DNA of 64,000 nucleotides from Serratia symbiotica (lineage in GTDB: Bacteria; Pseudomonadota; Gammaproteobacteria; Enterobacterales; Enterobacteriaceae), in NCBI GenBank assembly GCA_900155695.1, contig FUHL01000001.1, forward strand, positions 310,001 through 374,000. Direction: 5' to 3'. Positions 60,775 through 64,000 of this stretch are shown here, one piece after another (the first letter of the stretch is position 1; each line of letters begins with the position of its first letter). The notes under the pieces are model-generated. The model did not search any database and was not told where the DNA came from. It saw only the letters and a list, made by a program, of their open reading frames with translations. The position numbers and the translations under genes are program-made.

Positions 60775-61226
60775 TTAAAAGTGGGGGGCATTAAGTTCGC
60801 TTTAGAATATTTTCATCGCAATCACTTTATTTTTCCCCATCTACAGTAACCGGGATTATTTCGATTTTGACACATTTAATAATACCTTCCCACTTGCGCT
60901 GCATATGAATGGCTATCTGTAGAACTAGTCTGACTTTCTGCACAAAATACGTGTAGTATTCTTTAATAAACATCAAGCAATCAAAGGCTAGGCAAGGAAA
61001 CTTCCAAGTTATAAGCAACTAAAATTGGTTTCGCAATTTTTAATATATAGCTAACTTAGTAGTTGATATCATCATAATTATCAACATTTAAGCCGTTTTA
61101 CTGTCAATTATAGATGCGGCATGTAGACTAGTTCGCATGAATAAATTTAATACCTATAACTTTAAAGTGTAACTTTTCTATTGGTTAGAAGAGAATTTTA
61201 GTTAACTTTTACTCTAATACTCTAAT
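60775..61226 (-). pseudogene. rimP: Full-length pseudogene of rimP (ribosome maturation factor)
   Basis: Directly upstream of nusA, as in enterobacteria. It can be read almost end to end on the minus strand by switching frames: L-E-*-KLTKILF*PIEKLHFKVIG (N-terminus, start ATG changed to ATT at 61226), NGLNVDNYDD, IAKPILVAYNLEVS, FDCLMFIKEYYTYFVQKVRL, MQRKWEGIIK and PVTVDG, and finally the C-terminal APHF and stop at 60775. About four in-frame stops and at least three frameshifts, one at GGGGAAAAA near 60832-60840. Every part aligns to E. coli RimP in order, so identity is secure and loss looks recent. Confidence 0.93.
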
Positions 61227-61600
61227 TATGGACAAACTCAATTACAATGAAGTAAAAAAAGGGGCTGAATAGCCCAGTAATGTTGTTGCTAACTAACATA
61301 AAACCAATGAATCTGGTGGCTTTTATATTAGTAAGGCAGATGTGCTGCTGATCAACGTTTGTGCCATTTTTAAAGTAAATATCATTTCAAATATTTTTAG
61401 AGAAAACTATATTTTTTGAAATTTGTATTTGACAATAAATTCTTCAAGAAAAGTGTTTGTGTAGGCTTAATTTTGAATCTTCGACCTTATAGTGATACGC
61501 CTTAAGAGTGTTACCAGTATATCAGATTGCGTTGATCCCGAGTCATAAAATGCTTTAAATATGCACTAAAATTGTAAAATAGCAAGCTATTTCTTAGATT
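61227..61600. other. Region between rimP pseudogene and tRNA-Leu
   Basis: About 370 bases. In E. coli metY (initiator tRNA) and argG lie here; neither can be recognised. It holds a strong minus-strand terminator (61253-61275) and must also hold the promoter for nusA-infB unless transcription starts inside the rimP relic. No promoter could be picked confidently by eye. Confidence 0.5.
61253..61275 (-). terminator. Strong leftward terminator before the rimP relic
   Basis: On the minus strand GGGCT-ATTC-AGCCC is followed by C and seven T, a canonical rho-independent terminator. It would stop transcripts arriving from the tRNA-Leu side (tRNA-Leu, or the lost argG/metY). It isolates the nusA operon from upstream transcription, so that operon needs its own promoter between here and 60753. 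Confidence 0.85.
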
Positions 61601-61688
61601 TGGTACCGAGGATGGGACTCGAACCCACAAGCCCTGTTAAGGCACTACCACCTCAAGGTAGCGTGTCTACCAATTTCACCACCTCGGT
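61601..61688 (-). tRNA. leuU: tRNA-Leu (anticodon GAG)
   Basis: Minus strand, 88 nt with encoded CCA at 61601-61603. The acceptor stem is ACCGAGG/CCTCGGT, the anticodon loop TTGAGGT between CTACC and GGTAG has anticodon GAG, and a long variable arm and TTCGAGT T loop are present. It is nearly identical to E. coli leuU except that the first pair is A-U rather than G-U. It lies downstream of secG as in E. coli. Confidence 0.96.
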
Positions 61689-61757
61689 ACTACTTCTTAT
61701 GTGTCATCAAGATCAATATTATTTAGATAAAGCCAAGCTATAGAATAAAATAACTAG

Positions 61758-62093
61758 TCACTTTGGGATATCGCTATTAGGATTTTTTGGCACCGATTGC
61801 ATCGTACTTTTTTCAGACTTTACTGTCTGCGTTAAATTTTCCCATTCGCCACCTTGCTTTCTTTTATTACTACTGAAATTGCTTAATATCAAGCTCATAA
61901 AGAAAAACATTATCGATAATATTGCGGTTAAACGCGTCATAACATTATAGGAACCACTAGTACGAAATAATGCATGAGATGCACTTATTCCGGAAGAGAC
62001 TCCAGTTTCGATAGATTTTCCTTGTTGTAATATAATCAAAAAAATTAATCCAACTGAGATTAGTAAAAAAATCACTAGCAGAGTTTCGTGCAT
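61758..62093 (-). CDS. secG: Protein translocase subunit SecG
   Basis: Small third subunit of the SecYEG channel that speeds translocation. It is 111 residues (110 in E. coli). Two membrane segments lie at about residues 4-22 (LLVIFLLISVGLIFLIIL) and 54-73, flanking the conserved loop with LQQGKSIETGVSSG. The C-terminus SNKRKQGGEWENL and final SDIPK match E. coli. The gene lies between glmM and tRNA-Leu. Confidence 0.96.
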   Translation of the reverse strand: MHETLLVIFLLISVGLIFLIILQQGKSIETGVSSGISASHALFRTSGSYNVMTRLTAILSIMFFFMSLILSNFSSNKRKQGGEWENLTQTVKSEKSTMQSVPKNPNSDIPK

Positions 62094-62272
62094 ACTCGTA
62101 TCCCTTTCGTTATCTCTTCAATATAATACTAAATATTTGCATATTATAAATTCTCAAAAAAGTATATATTCCTTTTGGCTGTATTTATTTAAGCAATTAC
62201 AAATACTAACTAAAGCCACTATTCCATGGCAAGAGCAATGTTTACCCCTCATGTCTTTCAATTTATAAAATA

Positions 62273-63628
62273 TCATAAATGATCATTCTTATGACTGGCT
62301 ACTTGTACTGCTTCAGCAAGACGTTGTGCAAGAATCGTGATCTGTTTTTCATCCTCTCCTTCTACCATGACACGAATAAATGGTTCAGTGCCAGATTTAC
62401 GCAATAATACACGTCCGTTATCGGCTAACTCAGCTTGTATTTTTTCAGTGATTTTACGTAATTGATCATATTGATCTAAGTTAAATTCACCCTTAAAATA
62501 AACATTAATTATAATTTGTGGGAATAATTTCATACAGCTGCATAAATCATACAAGCTCATGTTATTACTAACCATTGCAGTCAGAACCTGTAACCCAGCC
62601 ACGATACCATCGCCAGTCGTAGTTTTATCTAGTAGAATTACATGACCAGAATTTTCTGCGCCAATACGCCAATCTAGTTCTTGTAGTTTACCTAGAACAT
62701 ATCGATCGCCTACTTTAGCACGTGCAAATGGGACATTTATTTTTTTTAGTGCCAACTCTAATCCCATATTGCTCATTAATGTACCGACGACACCACCAAA
62801 TAGTTGGTTTTGACGTTGTCCATCGCAAGCAATTATATATAATATTTGATCACCATTAACTTTATGACCTAAGTGATCTACCATAATGACACGATCACCA
62901 TCACCATCGAATGCTAACCCAACATGCGCTTTTTCTTGGATTACCAATGCTTGTAATTGATGAATATCTGTTGCTCCGCATTTTTCATTAATATTCATAC
63001 CATTCGGAGATACACCAATAGCAATCACTGTCGCACCTAGCTCACTTAATACACTTGGCGCAATGTGATAGGTTGCCCCGTTAGCACAATCTAGTGCAAT
63101 TTTCAAGCCCTTTAGATTCAGTTCGCTAGGAAAGGTCCCTTTACAAAACTCTATGTACCGACCTGGAGCATCAATAATACGGCTAGCTTTACCTAATTCG
63201 GAAGACTGTACACAACTAAGTGGTTTTTCTATCTCAGCTTCAATGGCTTCTTCAACATCATCCGGTAACTTCGCTCCGTCAATTGAGAAAAACTTAATAC
63301 CATTATCATAAAATGGATTATGCGAAGCTGAAATGACAATGCCGGCTTCAGCGCGGAAAGTGCGTGTTAAGTAAGCTACTGCTGGAGTTGGCATCGGTCC
63401 AGTAAAAGAAGCTGATAACCCTGCAGCTGCTAATCCAGCTTCTAACGCGGACTCCAACATGTAACCGGAGATACGAGTATCTTTTCCGATAATAATTTTT
63501 CGAGAGCCGTGACGAGAAAGTACTTTACCCGCTGCCCAGCCTAGTTTAAGCACGAAATCTGGACTGATTATTTTATCTCCTACCTTTCCACGAATACCAT
63601 CAGTGCCAAAATATTTTAACTTACTCAT
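62273..63628 (-). CDS. glmM: Phosphoglucosamine mutase
   Basis: Interconverts glucosamine-6-P and glucosamine-1-P, on the way to UDP-GlcNAc for peptidoglycan and LPS. I start at the ATG at 63628 ([18 protein letters not shown]), which overlaps the folP stop (ATGAGTAA), giving 451 residues (445 in E. coli); the 24-codon upstream extension lies in folP and is spurious. The active-site serine is in [12 protein letters not shown] near residue 102, metal site DGDGDR, sugar loop ENSGHVIL and phosphate site [12 protein letters not shown], all intact. Confidence 0.96.
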   Translation of the reverse strand: MSKLKYFGTDGIRGKVGDKIISPDFVLKLGWAAGKVLSRHGSRKIIIGKDTRISGYMLESALEAGLAAAGLSASFTGPMPTPAVAYLTRTFRAEAGIVISASHNPFYDNGIKFFSIDGAKLPDDVEEAIEAEIEKPLSCVQSSELGKASRIIDAPGRYIEFCKGTFPSELNLKGLKIALDCANGATYHIAPSVLSELGATVIAIGVSPNGMNINEKCGATDIHQLQALVIQEKAHVGLAFDGDGDRVIMVDHLGHKVNGDQILYIIACDGQRQNQLFGGVVGTLMSNMGLELALKKINVPFARAKVGDRYVLGKLQELDWRIGAENSGHVILLDKTTTGDGIVAGLQVLTAMVSNNMSLYDLCSCMKLFPQIIINVYFKGEFNLDQYDQLRKITEKIQAELADNGRVLLRKSGTEPFIRVMVEGEDEKQITILAQRLAEAVQVASHKNDHL

Positions 63629-64000
63629 GTTTTGCATATCCTTTAGCTGCAAGTGTTGCCTTAACAATCCGCATTGCCTCAACAGTTTCTTTAACATCAT
63701 GAACTCTGATAATTCGTGCTCCTTGCATAGCAGCGATAACTGCTCCAGCTACGCTGCCAATAACGCGTTGATGAGGTGGTGTATTAAGTAATTCTCCAAT
63801 CATGGCTTTACGTGATATACCTACTACTAATGGCAGACCAAAATGATTAAATTCTGACAATCTTGCTAAAAGCTGGTAGTTATGTATAATGCTTTTACCA
63901 AACCCAAAACCTGGATCGAGTAGTAATTGCTTATTTGTTATCCCGGCTGCATTATAACGCTTGATATGATGTTGAAAAAATATATTGATATCAACAATCA
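63621..64000 (-). CDS. folP: Dihydropteroate synthase (5' part beyond window)
   Basis: Joins p-aminobenzoate to the pterin in folate synthesis, upstream of the FolD step. The C-terminal 126 codons are in the window, open to the edge. [20 protein letters not shown], the [15 protein letters not shown] motif with the substrate-binding Lys, and the terminal [17 protein letters not shown] are typical. It overlaps glmM by 8 bases. The apparent short start at 63860 is internal. Confidence 0.95.
   Translation of the reverse strand, partial: IVDINIFFQHHIKRYNAAGITNKQLLLDPGFGFGKSIIHNYQLLARLSEFNHFGLPLVVGISRKAMIGELLNTPPHQRVIGSVAGAVIAAMQGARIIRVHDVKETVEAMRIVKATLAAKGYAKHE

Overview
The window looks like part of the chromosome of a host-restricted gammaproteobacterium of the Enterobacterales with a decaying genome, most likely an obligate insect endosymbiont of the Sodalis-allied or similar type. 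The proteins are clearly enterobacterial: ribosomal proteins, TusBCD, SlyX, RpoH, FtsY, a YmoA-type Hha, TamAB, DnaQ, PNP and IF2. The DNA is very AT-rich, and long stretches carry no intact gene. Gene order is still largely that of Escherichia coli and Yersinia. Two features lean toward the Yersinia/Serratia/Sodalis side: a 67-residue Hha identical in layout to YmoA, and a two-domain glutamine-dependent NadE next to a dead glnB. The exact genus cannot be fixed from this window.

Layout. 1-10.4 kb (mostly minus strand) is the S10 ribosomal operon (rpsJ-rplC-rplD-rplW-rplB-rpsS-rplV-rpsC-rplP, cut by the window start), then the str operon (rpsL-rpsG-fusA-tufA) and tusDCB. 10.4-49 kb is sparse. 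Single genes stand between AT-rich deserts: slyX, ftsY, rpoH, rplY, nadE, tadA, tsaC, ffs (4.5S RNA), hha/ymoA, folD, tRNA-Arg(TCT), tamA-tamB, ppa, tRNA-Asp(GTC), dnaQ/rnhA, gloB and metK. 49-64 kb (minus strand) is dense again: yrbN-deaD, pnp, rpsO, truB, rbfA, infB, nusA, tRNA-Leu(GAG), secG, glmM and the 3' part of folP, in the E. coli order.

The deserts are not blank. Translating them by hand against the gene expected from E. coli synteny shows relics, with in-frame stops and frameshifts, of yheO, fkpA, slyD, rsmD, ftsE, ftsX, yejL, yejK, glnB, yafS, mltD, nlpI and a full-length rimP. The clearest are rimP, yafS, nlpI, slyD and yheO. These alignments were made by eye from remembered E. 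coli proteins and have no score, but many are ungapped over 20-40 codons in the expected place and strand.

Functionally the surviving set is mostly information processing: ribosome assembly and translation, SRP targeting (ffs, ftsY), tRNA modification (tusBCD, tadA, tsaC, truB) and RNA turnover (pnp, deaD). Cofactor supply (nadE, folD, folP, metK), SecG, GlmM for cell wall and the TamAB envelope-assembly pair also remain. Lost accessory functions include RimP, NlpI, FtsEX, SlyD, FkpA and GlnB. I found no CRISPR array, insertion sequence, prophage or convincing new multi-gene system. The least explained intact item is a 94-codon reading frame with a ribosome-binding site alone in a 5-kb desert (32951-33235).
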